DNA of 41,381 bases from Chloromonas sp. AAM2 (GCA_004335635.1 QAXH01005909.1:1-41381), one strand, 5' to 3'. Counted from the first letter of the stretch, positions 12,101-23,419 are shown. The notes: a model not told the origin generated them from the sequence alone. Translations and numbers: made by a program.

Positions 12101-13236
12101 TTCCGCCAGCAGCCGCTGGCGCATGGTGTGCAACCGCGCGGCTGTGTACACTTTCTGAAGCCCAGGCAAGAGCAGGCAACAGCAGTACGTATCACACGTC
12201 GGAGCAGCAGTGGATGCAGTTGTCCAACGCTTGACGGTTGCTGTTAGGTGTAGGCTAGTTAGGCTGCATCAATACACTGTCCACCCATTCACTTGCAGAT
12301 TAGCGACAGCTCTTTGCTGTGAGGCAGGCTGCATGCGTCCGTCCTGGCCCCGCTCCCTGCCTCCCCACTAGCGCTGACGCACCTGTAGAGATAGCTGGCT
12401 TGTCTGGTAGGTTTTGAGAAGCTGAGCCTTCATGTGATGTGCGCCTGTGACCGTGTTCAGTCGACCCTGTGCACACACATGCACATGCCACACGTGTGTG
12501 GAAGGCAGCTGTAAGTAACGAAAGGGTTGTGAAACGTACAAGCCATATGCTGCACAGCAGCAGAATGCTGCCAGGCATATCAGAGCTTGGCTTGCTCCAT
12601 CCAAGGCAGCAGCCCAACAGCAGCTATCCGCCAACAACTGATTAGGCATTTAGGCAGCTGCAGTGCACTGCCAGGCATGACAAAGCTGAGCTTGCACCGT
12701 CCAAGGCAGCAGCGAGAAGAGACAGCCGTCTGGTAGGATGGTTTGGGCTGCACAGTTGGGTTCACCTTGTATTTGATCTCCGTCTGCGGCCACACAGGCA
12801 GGGAGGCGCGTGATAAACATGAAGGGGATGGATCTACTTACAGGCTTTGCGAACAGGAGGCATTCAAAGGTCTGATTGCCACCACATCTACTTGTATGAT
12901 GCATATGAAAGGCATGCGTCTGGATGGCAAACGAAGCATAGCCAGGTCAGTTGCTTGCATACTCGCCCGCATCCCCGTCATTGGTTTCAAGCAAGAACTG
13001 TGATGTGGAGACTGACACGTACTGGGACGTACGTGTGGACCTGTGCCTCTGCGTTGCTTTCGTTCATGGTTGGTGTCACTTACCCCACGCGCTTCGACTA
13101 GCTGGCGAAGACTGACTGACAGCTGCTTTTGGCTTGCATCCCAAACAAGGCTGGTCTTCAAATTTCCCTCTAGCTCATACTCTTCTTCCTCGGACCTGGA
13201 AGGAGCACACGTTTGTGGCAGGTCAATCCCATACAT
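9167..13236 (-). CDS. OEP21-like outer envelope pore protein with large insertion (paralogue B)
   Basis: Eleven exons: 13084-13236, 12766-12783, 12383-12466, 12065-12154, 11672-11749, 11405-11435, 11109-11245, 10759-10836, 10349-10417, 9728-9802 and 9167-9247. All phases agree and give 297 residues. OEP21 is a small beta-barrel, anion-selective channel of the chloroplast outer envelope. The match to the OEP21-like gene at 13633-14759 covers the whole chain: KTSLVWDASQKQL with METSFHYDLAQKQL; KGRLNTVTG with GNGYFNTTTG; SPRTDLMLSAKA with GPRTVASAKA; TSKQDLK with TQRQDLK; and the C-terminus YVKVSENN...WTFQYTL with FGQVRENN...WFVTYDL. Residues of about 86-176 have no counterpart; this insertion looks helical and charged. 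There are also about 25 extra residues before the Met-equivalent position. Exon 2 is only 18 nt. The donor after QDLK appears to be GC. Least certain is the junction between exons 6 and 7. Confidence 0.68.
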
Positions 13237-13632
13237 GCTGACAGGTCAAACTTTTCACTACGCATGATGGCTGCCCCAATGCAGAGGATTTGCATTGCTG
13301 CCTGAGCCTAGGCGCAATGTAAGAAGTCCAGCAAACTGCATTAATGACATGTTGCTTGTGCTGTATGTGTCGGTGTTTTGCTCACCCGGTCTCGGTTGCT
13401 TCGGTCTCATACTCGTCTTCAGATGGACGTGGCATGGCGTCAATGAAATGAACTGCTGGACGCTTCCAATGCTAGAAGATGGATACAGTTTGCTGCAGAT
13501 CTGCGCCGCCACCACAGCGCACGTTGGGTTCGGGCGGTTTTCAACGAATGCACCTTGGGGTTTGGGCAAGCTGCACTTTTCGGGATCAAGGGCAAGAGGG
13601 CACATCGCGAGTGTCTGATCATTTCCGGCACG
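13237..13632. promoter_or_regulatory. Shared intergenic region of the divergent OEP21-like pair
   Basis: The start codons of the two OEP21-like genes face away from each other across 396 bp, so both promoters and 5' leaders must fit here unless upstream non-coding exons exist. I see no convincing TATA box on either strand. The plus-strand frame upstream of the OEP21-A Met stays open to 13555, which could allow a longer N-terminus, but alignment with plant OEP21 places the start at METS. Confidence 0.45.
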
Positions 13633-14759
13633 ATGGAGACCAGCTTCCATTACGACCTTGCCCAGAAGCAGCTCAACTTCAAGCTGCGCGAGCGGATCAC
13701 CGCTCCTCCAGGCGTGGAGCTCAAAGGGAATGGCTACTTCAATACGACCACAGGCAATCTCGGTTATGTTGGCACGATGAAGGCTGGCGTGAACCTAGGG
13801 CAAGAAGAGAAGGACATCGGCTCCAAGCCTCTTAAGCTGTGTAAGTCCTAGAATTGAAGCAATGTCAATGCCATCGGCTGATATCCAAATTGGGGCCGAC
13901 ATCGCCACCGATGACGACCGGACGTTGCTCATGACATCCTCATCTTTTGCATGCAGCGGCTGGCGTGTATGTCCAGGGCCAGGACACCAAGGCCATGCCC
14001 AAGCCAGAGCTACACCTGTGCGCGAAGAAGACCATCAGCTTGTTTGATGGCCCACGCACAGTGGCCAGCGCCAAGGCGTGGGGCAACTTTGACCCTCAGT
14101 CTGGCCAGGTGCGCTTTCTGCCCTGCTCCACCAATACTTTGGGCGTTTTGCTGGGAATGCACAATGTCTCAAATGGCATGCATGCATGATCTGTCCTCCT
14201 TACTGACATGATGCGCATGTGAGTGTGCATGCAAGGATTTCAGGGCAGCTGCAATGTGATGCACCTTATCGCATGGGTACGTTGCGCAGGTTACCACACG
14301 CAAGGCTGTGCTCAAGCTGTCCCACAAGTGGCTGGGCTTTACACAGCGACAGGACCTCAAGCTCACGGCAGGGGTGGATGTGGATTGGCCCTTGGGAGCA
14401 CGGGAACCAGTAGCGGTAGGTGATGGCTATGCACGTTGGCTCAGTATGCTGCTGAGTGACTATCCTGGTGTTCGGATTGGTGATGTAGTCCATAATTCAC
14501 TTGCAAGGCTCACTCGCAGATCATTAGCACAGCGTCAAGCCCTTACCATGTTCTACATGATCATGCACCATCCCGCTTGCATTCGTAGCTAGTGCGCAGA
14601 GCAGTCTCTCTCTTGCACCATCTCCATGCACGATGTCTCATGTGCGTAGACGAGTTTGATCTGCTGCGCTGCGTGCAGATACCATTTGGTCAAGTGCGTG
14701 AGAACAACTGGGCGCTCAACTACCGACGGAGAGGGTGGTTTGTGACCTATGACTTGTAA
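13633..14759 (+). CDS. OEP21: Outer envelope pore protein 21 homologue (OEP21-A)
   Basis: Four exons, 13633-13840, 13957-14108, 14290-14415 and 14679-14759, encode 188 residues, close to the roughly 177 of land-plant OEP21. The protein starts METSFHYD and ends with the family signature VRENNWALNY...GWFVTYDL, which corresponds to IRENNWTFN...RWNVRYDL in the plant protein. OEP21 forms a beta-barrel in the chloroplast outer envelope and passes anions such as phosphorylated sugars, with regulation by ATP and triose phosphate known for the pea protein. There is no cleavable signal and no hydrophobic helix, as expected for an outer-envelope barrel. Alternating polar and hydrophobic residues run throughout. 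All splice sites are GT-AG and the phases agree. It is divergent from the related gene on its left. Confidence 0.85.
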
Positions 14760-16222
14760 GGCCACCAGACCGCAAAACGACACTTAAGGAAGCATGAGGA
14801 AGGCGTGAAGCATCGTCTGGCTGAAGCGGTTGAACACCCACGCTGACAAAGGGTGGGCAAGAAGATGCAAAAAGACAGGAGATGGTACGTGTTGCACCAA
14901 GTAGCATCATTGGATGAGTTCAGTCAGGTTGACCTGCTGATAAAATTCAGGTTTCTGACTTTGTGACTCTCTCAGTCTCTGCTTCTGGCAGCAGCTGCTA
15001 TGGTATGGCTTTGGCGACTTTGCTGCTACAGCGTGTGCAACTGGGTTTGACACTGTTTATGACTCTGACAGCGTATTCTCATGTCTCGGAAGCGCAAGTG
15101 TATGGCTTTGTGTGGGAATGGATCCACTATATGGCCTTGTTCTGTCCTAACCCTGTTCAAGGACGGCTGGTCTTCGCTCTGAACTGTTTGTAAGTTCGTC
15201 CGCTGCTGTTCTTCACTTTTGTCGTGGGGAACTGCATCGTGCCCAGCTGGAAAGGTTTTGAATTGTAATTGCACTTGAACAAGGTTTCAACCTAGCAGTC
15301 AGCCTTGCAACCAACCTTGCAGTCAACAGTCCAGCACCTGCTCAGCCTCAGCGCGGGTGGCCCAACAGCTGCACAAACCCGGCCTTGCTTGTATGCCTGC
15401 TGCTTTTTGCCTACGACTACAAGGCTTGAAGGCAATTATCAACGTTGCTCTTTGGTCGCCTCCATGATTGAATGTCTCAGAAATGGCCACACCTGACACC
15501 AGGGTGACCTCGAGTGCCCCGAAGAGGCAGCTAACCGGCCTTCAGACTCTCTAGCCACATGAAAACACCGCTGGATGGCTCAATGAGCGCGGCATGACCT
15601 GAAGGGTGGTCAAGGTCGGTTTCGGGTGTCTGTTGTTTTTGGTCTAGCAAGCCAGCCCTAGAGCGGCATCCAAGTTTGAGCACCTTGATGGGACGGGGCC
15701 ATCGCAGGCTAGCTAGCCATGTGCTTAACGCGAGCTGAGACGATATGTGCGAGCAGCACGAAGAGACGGGTGGCATGGGCCACTCAGGCCATCGAACGCG
15801 GTTTGTAGCATACCCTCGTGTGCCTGTTTGGCCCGGTCACAACAAGCCAGACTCGTCGCATTTGGTGCGAAAAAGGTCAACGTGTCCAGCACTGGCCAAC
15901 CTGCCTCATTGGTTGACACATTCAGTCATGGCGACCCTTTACGGTGCTTGCATTGTTTAAACATGTCTAGTGGCAAAAGGTGAAGCGAGTTGCGGGGTGA
16001 TGTTGATTGTCCAGTGGCCACCATCGTCATATGCGGACCACAAGTGCTATGGATGCACCCAAACAGCCTCATGCAGCAACAACATTATTCCCACAAGTTC
16101 CATCAAGTGTCGCCAACAACCATGTGTCAACAACAAAAAGCGCATGTGGTCCAAAATCCAATCATAACAGATTCCATGAGCACCACTCGGCCCTGCTCAT
16201 GCTTTCCACCGTGCTGTACCGA
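14760..16222. other. Convergent intergenic region
   Basis: Lies between the 3' ends of OEP21-A (plus) and the DNL zinc-finger gene (minus). I see no exon with both splice sites and no repeat of note; it probably holds the two 3' untranslated regions. Confidence 0.45.
15189..15193 (+). terminator. Candidate poly(A) signal for OEP21-A
   Basis: TGTAA, the common green-algal polyadenylation pentamer, 430 bp behind the stop codon. Another TGTAA overlaps the stop codon itself (TTGTAA), which is a by-product of a Leu-stop end. Confidence 0.35.
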
Positions 16223-18331
16223 CTATGAACCATCAGCCGTGCCCTGGCCTCCTCTGACCTTCCTCCACACTGCCAGGTCGTTAGGCCCCACCTCCCACAC
16301 CTCCTTATCATACTCAGACTTGTTTACATCAGCCTTGCCCTCTCCCACTGCCTCTGGTGTTTGCTCGCCTGTCCGCTGCTCTTGTGCCACTGCCAGTAGC
16401 GCCTCCACCCGGGACCACCCCACCCAGTCCTCGGCTTGAGGGCTGAGACCGGATGGATTGCTCACGCCGCCACTGGCGCCTAAACCACCGACAGGGTGGG
16501 AGGTAGGGTCTCGGAATACCTTCATCCTCACGCCTGCCTCTTTCTGTAGGTCTTCAATGGTCCAGCCCTGCACAATGCCAATTCAGCAGATTCAAGCCGA
16601 ACTGTTGAACTAAGTATCAACTCTGCGACATCCGTTCTCTCAATTCTTGACAAACAGCAGCTCCAGGAGCGGAATCTGATCAGGTGTGGCTTTCAGAATC
16701 AGGGAACGTGAGCATGCTCGCGGTTGCCAGACTGCAGGCAGGAAATGGCTGCCTCCACACTGATATTGTTGCTAGTGCCATGTCCTGCATGGAGGTCAGT
16801 CTCTGATGGGGGATTGATGTCAGTCTGATGATAGCCACAAGGGCCTCACCACCCCTTGCTGACACGGCCAGATTCCCCTTTACTAGGAGAAATGTTTACA
16901 ACTTGCGCAAATAGTTGGTAATTGCGTTGGACGTGCTTCATGCCATGATGGTGTGCCCTCCCTCCGTGCAACTGTCACGTGTCAATGCTGCCTCACTTTT
17001 TGACCAAACCAGCCAAGATGGTCTGCCACCAGGTGCAGCTTGTTGCATCCCGGACATCTCACCTGCACACACAGAGAGCACATAGCCAGGAGCTGTAGGC
17101 AGAACGCAACAAGCACAACGAATTGACTGACAGGCAAGCAGAACAGGCAGCGCAAGCTGTTGCTGCTACATGTGGCCTTCGGCTTACAGCTGGTTATTAT
17201 TCTGCAGCTGTCGTTCACGGATATCTGAGCCCAAGGCTGCTGAGCCAGGCCATAAAGGCTGGCCCGCCATAGCACCAGCATTTGTCCTTACCAAAACTAG
17301 ACCATGGGTATACGAACGCCGGCTGAAGGTCTTAGCCGAGCGGGTCTCGCACTTGGTGCACTGCAGCACGTCAAGCCGAGCACTCAGGGTGTGCAATCAG
17401 GGCTCGAGCTCAAGGCCACCATGTGACCAAATGCCATGGCAAGTGCGCAGTTGTTGGTGCTGCCAGCACAGCAGGCCGGTCTGGCATTTGACGACAACAC
17501 AACGCCATTGAAGTCTTGACGCCTTGGCGGACGCTTGCTGACACCCACTGTCACCACGCTTACCGTGAAAACCATGGCTAGTCGAGGCTCCATCCTGCAT
17601 GTTGGAAAAGGTTATCACCAGGCCAGTACGCTTAGTACTACTGCAAGTTGGCAACCTCACAAGGGTCTTGGGATATGGCAATCCCTGAAGCATGTTCGCA
17701 TGGTATCCGCCAAACCGCACATCAGGTCCTATTCCCCAAAGATGTACAGGGACGTACCCGTGTGCACACATAGAAAGTGCTGCCTGGCAACCATTCTGGT
17801 GTCCTGGTTGGTTTCTGTCACCCTTGTGTCGGGTGAATAAGCCCTGCAATGCTTGCGCCTCCTGACCGTGTCTGCTACACATTACACAGCCCTTCAAGCC
17901 CATGTTTCCGCTTGTTAAGTGCAAGCTTTGAAGCATGCCTTCAGACTTCGAACAGGCCCCAAACATGCGTTCAGACGCTCTTAATGCGTCATCGCCTACC
18001 TGCCCAAAGCTGCCCCGCCACTGCCCGGCGACTCGCTTGCTGTAGACTCAGCTTGACTGGCACCTGGGTCATCTTGACCAGTTGACGAGGTAAACTGCCT
18101 CCACTGTCTAGGATCCCATGGTTGTGATGACAGGCTGTGCAAGCGAGTCTTGGACGCTGCAGGTGAGGTGCGGTGCACCCCAGCCTGTAGTGGGTGTTGC
18201 AGCAAGGCAGGGACGGCTAGCTGTGCCTCAATGTCAGCAAGCAAACGTGGCACTGTGACTTTGTGATTCGCATTACTGTGCAGTCTTGCCAGGCTTCGCC
18301 AGAGCTGGACAAGGGGGGATGTACGAGCCAT
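16223..18331 (-). CDS. DNL-type zinc finger protein (Hep1/Tim15/Zim17-like HSP70 escort)
   Basis: Four exons, 18000-18331, 17292-17382, 16997-17062 and 16223-16567, join in phases 2, 0, 0 into 277 residues. The zinc finger is clear: LQCTKCETRSAKTFSRRSYT, then LVRCPGCNKLHLVADHLGWF, i.e. CxxC at residues 119-122 and CxxC at 144-147 followed by the H-L-(I/V)-A-D-x-L-G-W-F block typical of the family. The following GWTIEDLQKEAGV matches the stretch that closes DNL domains. Family members bind mitochondrial or chloroplast HSP70 and keep it soluble and active during import and folding. The N-terminus from MARTSPLVQLWRSLARL is basic, Ser- and Leu-rich and free of acidic residues, fitting an organelle presequence; mitochondrion versus plastid cannot be decided. 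The last 90 or so residues are an unusual acidic tail. An earlier in-frame Met at 18541 exists but would bury the presequence. Confidence 0.82.
16873..16968. repeat. ~90-bp dispersed repeat, copy 2, in DNL-gene intron 3
   Basis: Aligns with 7429-7516 over its whole length, starting TTCCCCTTTACTAGGAGAAA, with scattered substitutions and a 7-8 bp insertion before GGTGTGCCCTCCCTCC. Its position inside an intron suggests insertion of a mobile sequence without damage to the gene. Confidence 0.6.
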
Positions 18332-21300
18332 GATGCGAGCTCGGGAGAACCAGACGCAGGCGCCTGTCACGCGCAACAATGTTATTGATAACGTCGTGGC
18401 CGATGATCGCACCGACTGACTGATCCTACGCAAAAAAAGGAGAAAACTCGCCCATGTCTGAGCACGCATCTGCACATAACCGCCGGCAGTTGATGATGTT
18501 CGTACTCTTGTCTTGTTTCGGTGGCAGTGAGTGTGAGGCATCGCAGGCAGCTAGCACACGTATACACTCAGGCATCCAGCCCTTTCATGCAGTTCAAGCT
18601 GCCATTTGGTCAGCTGTTGCATAACGCAGGAGGGCTAGTTGAGACAAGCACAACTTGAGAGAGACACGCACAACTATATGTATTACGGTCTGAATGCAAG
18701 CAGCCCCCCTTATGAAGCCATACTTTCAGTGAGGGGGGTGGTCGTGGAAGGTGACTCGTCAATAAATTTCACAGGTGCACACTCGGTGACTGGGCAGTAT
18801 GCTAGCATTGATTGCTCCACACACATGCTGGACTGAGGACTGCAGTACCTCACCAGCACATGCACAGTACACCCAATGCGCAGCAGCCGGGCAATATCAG
18901 TGCTGCAGCTTCCCACGATACACATGCACATTGCCAACACCACCTTGAGGGCACAACACAGTCAACTCAGCACAAGGAACGTCAGCCGCTGCCTTGGCCT
19001 CATGCTAGTAGTTAGGGCACGTATCAAAGCCATGTTTCACTAGGCAGGAGGGCCGAACTAAAAGGAGGGTCTGTACTGCTGACACTTTCCCGACAAAAAT
19101 GAGGGTGCCACATGGTGGCTGTTGCATGCATGGAATCGTGACTGCTGCGCGCATAGAATGGTGGCTGCTGCCTGCATGGATTGGTGACGCCTGCATGCAC
19201 GGAATGATGACGCCTGCATGCACGGAATGATGACGCCTGCATGCACGGAATGGTGACTGCTGCCTGCATGGGATGGTGACTGCTGCCTGCATGGGATGGT
19301 GATTGCTGCCTGCACGGGGTGGTGGCTGTTGCCTGCATGGAATGGTGACTACTGCCTGCATGGACTAGTGACTGCTGCATGCATAGAATGGTGACTGCTA
19401 CATGCATATAATGATATCTGTTGCATGAATGGACTGGTGACTGCTGCCTGCATGGAATGGTGCTGGTAGAGCTGAATGTGCCTGACAGAGCTGACAAAGT
19501 TGAATGGAGCGGCAGAGCGAACATTGGTGGAGTGTTCATGGCGAGAATTCGGTGCGGCGAATGTGCGACTGGGTCTGTTCTGTGAACGCCGGCTGGCCAT
19601 GCTGTTGCATTGCTGTTCTCGGTGTCACGAAGGGTTTGGACACCTTGGCCGAGGGGTTGGTGACCGACAAACATGACGGAAACTCCTCCCTTGAAGAGCT
19701 TGGTGCCATTCCATAAGCTTGTCGGAGCTGCTAACGTTTCTTTTTTCAAACCTTCTAAGGCCGAGTTTTCGGGCCGGCGCGCGATAGCGACACGACAGGC
19801 GGAATCGCTGTTTGTGTTTAACGGGACTGCACTGCTCTACACAAGAAACTTTGAGCACTCCGCGGGTCCAACCGAAAGAAGAAATACCCTCAGATCCGTG
19901 ACATAAGCACCCTAAAGACGTTTTGGAAAAAGAACTAGTAGGGGGGCAAAAAGTTCTTTATAGACGTTATGGAAAAAAAACTAGTAGGGGGGCAACGACA
20001 GCGACCCCAGGAAATGCGCATTGTTTCGTGGTACTGGTTCGCTAATTGTTACGGATTCCAAGCACACACAGTCAGCTGCTTATGGATCCAGCATCACAAC
20101 GCGCACATATTTTCTGGCAAAACGACAGTTCACAAGCCGTCCAGTTCTTGCGAGCAATGCACGAAGTGTGAAATAGCAGAGTTTCCAGGTGGCTTGCCAT
20201 ATAAAGGCAGGCCATATGCCACCAACATGTGCACTTGCAGTACCTAACCCATCACATTGAGACTGCTTGAATCATTCGCTTGAATTCGGAACAATGCAGA
20301 AACACAATGTCACAATGATGGCTGGAGCGTCATGCGCCGAACTCTGCGGTTCCATCCAGATCCGCATGCACAGATGGCTTTCTGTGTCGGGCATCTTCAG
20401 CCTGTTTGATGGCAAGAGCAGGATCACACTCTCCACTAATCACATGAATTCCAATGTGTGCAGACATGGAAAAGTGCGGCTCCGAGCTTAATTGACCTCA
20501 GCAAGCTTTGGTACAGACAGCCCGCATTGGAGCACGTAGAGTCATACCCGGCTGCCACGTCACGTGCCCCTGGGTTGACCTTCCAAGACCGCAATTGCCC
20601 TCAATTCCAAGGACGTGCAATCTCAGCCGCGACTACACCTACACCTGACCTACTGACTTGGTTGTTGTTGTGCAGCCCTTGAGGATGTGTATGTTGAATG
20701 GAAGAGTTAGGCTCATATCAAGTGTAGTGAGTTGCCTCATCAGGCTTGAAAGCCCTCGGCATAGCCCAGCTTGATGGGTCGTCTAATCATAGCCCATGGT
20801 GATGCCCGGCAACGCTCCATGAGAGAACGCACCACAGGCATGCTCAGCCATGCCAAGGGCGCAGTGTACTGTCTTAATAAAAACAGCACGGCGCCAGCGA
20901 GGCAAGGCCGGCACCCCCAGGCACATCAGCCCATGTGCAACCACCAAGGCACACACCAACATGCCCAATCATGTGTGCATGCCACAAGCACCAGCCACGC
21001 CAGGCCTGCTGCGAGGATGCACTCCCACTATGCAGATACGGAGAGCCTTGCATGGGACATGCGACATGCGTCAAATTCTGCTGCCGTTTGAATACCTCGG
21101 ATGTTCATGATCCTCAGGCCCCATGGAAACAGGGCCCATCACATCGGCCTTATTATCGTCACCGCAGAGGTTCATGCATGTGCACATGCCTTATGCCGGC
21201 ACATAGTATCAGCAGCAAGAGATGCAGGAGGGATGCGTGCTCATGGCATGCAAGTGTATGCATGTGCAGGTGGGCTGGGCTGCCCCGCCCCTGATCTAGG

Positions 21301-21859
21301 CACATGCCGGGTGTACCATGAGCTATCAGTAATATTAACCTTCTCGAGCAGTTGATCGTCATGAACCTTTGGGTTGTTTCCCGTGGGTTTCAGATTTGGC
21401 TGAGCACGACTTCATGACAGGTCCACCTCGGCATGCATGCCCAGCTCCGGCAAAGCCTGCCCAGCCACCGTCTACGCACGTACCTCATGATCAGCATGTT
21501 CCAAGGAGGCTCGCCGCGGCTGGCCACCGCACCTTCTTGAATCAAATTGAAAACTTTGCTTGGGGAGTTCGCATCATCACACCAGACCAGATGTTCAGCT
21601 GCGGAAGATATATCATGCGAAGGGCTGGCGGCTGCCTGCCTGCACGCCGCTTGTGGGCGGGGATTACGACGCTGCCAACGTCATGATGGCATTGGCGTCA
21701 CATGCCAACGGCCGAAACGGCTGCGAAGTACAAAGGTCGGACGTGCCTTGTTCCACAATTCACAGAGGTACCATATAGAAATCTGAGCCCTCACAACCTA
21801 TCAATAACACCCATCCACAGGCCTAGCCTCTGCTTTCTCCCAGAAAACCAAGAGTCTAC
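18332..21859. other. Long intergenic region with minisatellite
   Basis: No gene supported. It contains the 21-bp minisatellite at 19113-19461 and a tandem pair of about 48 bp at 19915-19997 (each with ACTAGTAGGGGGGCAA). The left end should hold the DNL-gene promoter; the right end, from about 21540, the 5' leader and promoter of eIF1, including a likely intron acceptor at the CCACAG near 21820. Several open frames of 60-120 codons exist on both strands but none shows homology or exon-like borders. Confidence 0.45.
19113..19461. repeat. 21-bp minisatellite, about 16 units
   Basis: Tandem units close to TGGTGACTGCTGCCTGCATGG plus AA, with interior units diverged to TGATGACGCCTGCATGCACGG. The unit is a multiple of three and contains no stop on the minus strand, which creates several overlapping open frames of low complexity. 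Three neighbouring units near 19190-19250 are nearly identical, showing recent local expansion. Confidence 0.85.
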
Positions 21860-22816
21860 ATGACCGACAAGATTGAGGACGTCATTGTCCCAGTTGCAGG
21901 TGCGACGCTGCCTTGCTAGCCGTTCGTCATGGCAAGCTGTTGAAGGGTGTCAGGGCTTTGCTCATGTAAGTTCCCTTTGTGTTTCCTTTGCAGCCTTCGA
22001 CCCCCTTGCCGATGCGATAAACGGAGACGTAGACGCTGAAGCGGACGCGGCTGCAGACCACGTTCACATTCGTGTGCAGCAGCGCAACGGCAAGAAGAGC
22101 CTGACCACGGTGAGCTTGGTGCTCGCAGGAAACTGGCGCGCAGTGGAGTTCGGCTCCCCGCTCTAAAGCAAACCCGCATGTCATGGCTGCTGCTTCTTGC
22201 AGGTGCAAGGCTTGAAGCAGGCGTACGATTATAAGAAGGTGCTGAAGGCCCTGAAGAAGGGTGAGCGTGCGCGCAAACAGGGTTTTGGTGCCGCGTCAGA
22301 TCGTCGTCTTTGCTCACATGCCTGCACTGTTGTGTGCGCTGTGCAGAATTTTGCTGTAACGGTACCGTGGTGGATGACCCTGAGCTGGGACAGGTGCGAT
22401 CTTGGAAGTGCACGACTTCACAGCGTCGCAGCCTTGCAGTGCATGTATTCATGCATGCGGCATGTAATTGAAAGATGCGCATGGTAAGAGGGATGTGGTT
22501 GTGGTAGACATTCCAGGTCGCACGTCTCATAACACCTGCACCTTGGCATCATGACTGCAGGTAATTCAGCTACAGGGTGACCAGCGGAAGAACGTGCAGG
22601 ATTTTCTGCTCAAGGTAAGCGAAGGAGTTTGGCTGTTGCTAGTACTGGTCAGCATGCTTGGTCACACACTGCTCAGCATGGATGCAAAGCCAAACCAAAC
22701 GTTTTGGTTCTGTTTGCGCCTTAATTTGATCATGCAGCATTTTCGTTTGTTGCTAACGACTGCCGATGCAGGAGAAGCTGGTCAAGAAGGACCAGATCAA
22801 GATCCACGGCTTCTAG
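21860..22816 (+). CDS. SUI1: Translation initiation factor eIF1 (SUI1)
   Basis: Six exons, 21860-21899, 21994-22109, 22203-22260, 22347-22393, 22561-22614 and 22772-22816, all GT-AG and in phase, give 106 residues; plant eIF1 has about 113. The protein is unmistakable: HIRVQQRNGKKSLTTVQGLK, then KKEFCCNGTVV, ELGQVIQLQGDQRKNVQDFL and the C-terminus KKDQIKIHGF. eIF1 binds the 40S subunit near the P site, keeps the scanning complex open and rejects non-AUG codons. The N-terminal AFDPLADA matches the short unstructured tail of plant eIF1 (AFDPFADA). The start is the ATG directly after an AAGAGTCTAC leader. Introns are short, 83 to 167 bp, compared with the longer ones of the VDAC-like gene. Highly expressed housekeeping gene in all eukaryotes. 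Confidence 0.96.
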
Positions 22817-23220
22817 GCGGACAACAAAACTGTAGTCAAAGCTTGCACCCCTCGTCGCATGCTGCAACTTCAGCATTTGCAGTCAGGCGACAGGCTCAGT
22901 TCTCAAGACCCTCTGCACAGCACGGGTGTATCATAGCTGTTCAGCACTGATTAGCTGCATCGGTTTGGAGCTTGGTGCCACACGCCAGCAAACCAAATAC
23001 AGCAGCACACCACTTGTTTTTGCGGTTTATTACGCGCGGTGCTGTGCGGAGAGTCAGCGGGGCACGCTGTTCATTTGTTTGTTGTGAAGTGTGTGCTGGT
23101 GTGGCCAGACCTTGTGAGCAGGCCCGGAATTTGCCTTTGAATGGCTCCTGTTAGTTTGATTGGACTTTTACATGTTGGACTGTTTAGTCATGCAGATCTT
23201 GGTATAAACATTTGGAATGC

Positions 23221-23225
23221 TGTAA
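23221..23225 (+). terminator. Candidate poly(A) signal for eIF1
   Basis: TGTAA about 405 bp behind the eIF1 stop codon, the first such pentamer I noticed in the plus-strand 3' flank. Confidence 0.45.
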
Positions 23226-23326
23226 GTAGCATGCGAAGACCGCTTCATTAGAGTGCTGCAACTCGCACGAAGCAGGCGCCATGGACCTGGGTGAACACGC
23301 TGCCTGATTAGGTTGGACAGGGAACG

Positions 23327-23419
23327 TCCCGTGACAGGTCGGCGCGTTATCCCGTGACAGGTCGGCAAGCGATTCGCGTTATCCCATGACAGATCGGTGA
23401 GCGTTTCGCGGCTATAAAA
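23327..23419 (+). promoter_or_regulatory. Triple direct repeat followed by TATA-like box
   Basis: Three copies of TCCCGTGACAGGTCGGC, extended to 23-32 bp and ending in GCGTTA or GTTTCGCGG, start at 23327, 23350 and 23382. TATAAAA follows at 23413-23419. Repeated motifs just upstream of a TATA box are typical of a regulated promoter reading rightwards. No downstream gene could be defined with confidence. Confidence 0.35.

Noticed and set aside
12842..12887. Exon-like minus-strand piece CGGNQTFECLLFAKP with a perfect GTAAGT donor
   Set aside because: Its phase does not fit either neighbour, and skipping it gives the correct alignment of the two OEP21-like proteins.
13258..13650. 130-codon minus-strand open frame between the OEP21-like genes
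   Set aside because: Antisense to the OEP21-A 5' region and start; no homology and no splice logic.
19024..19749. 241-codon minus-strand open frame
   Set aside because: Almost entirely made of the 21-bp minisatellite; all minus frames are open there, so it is a composition effect.
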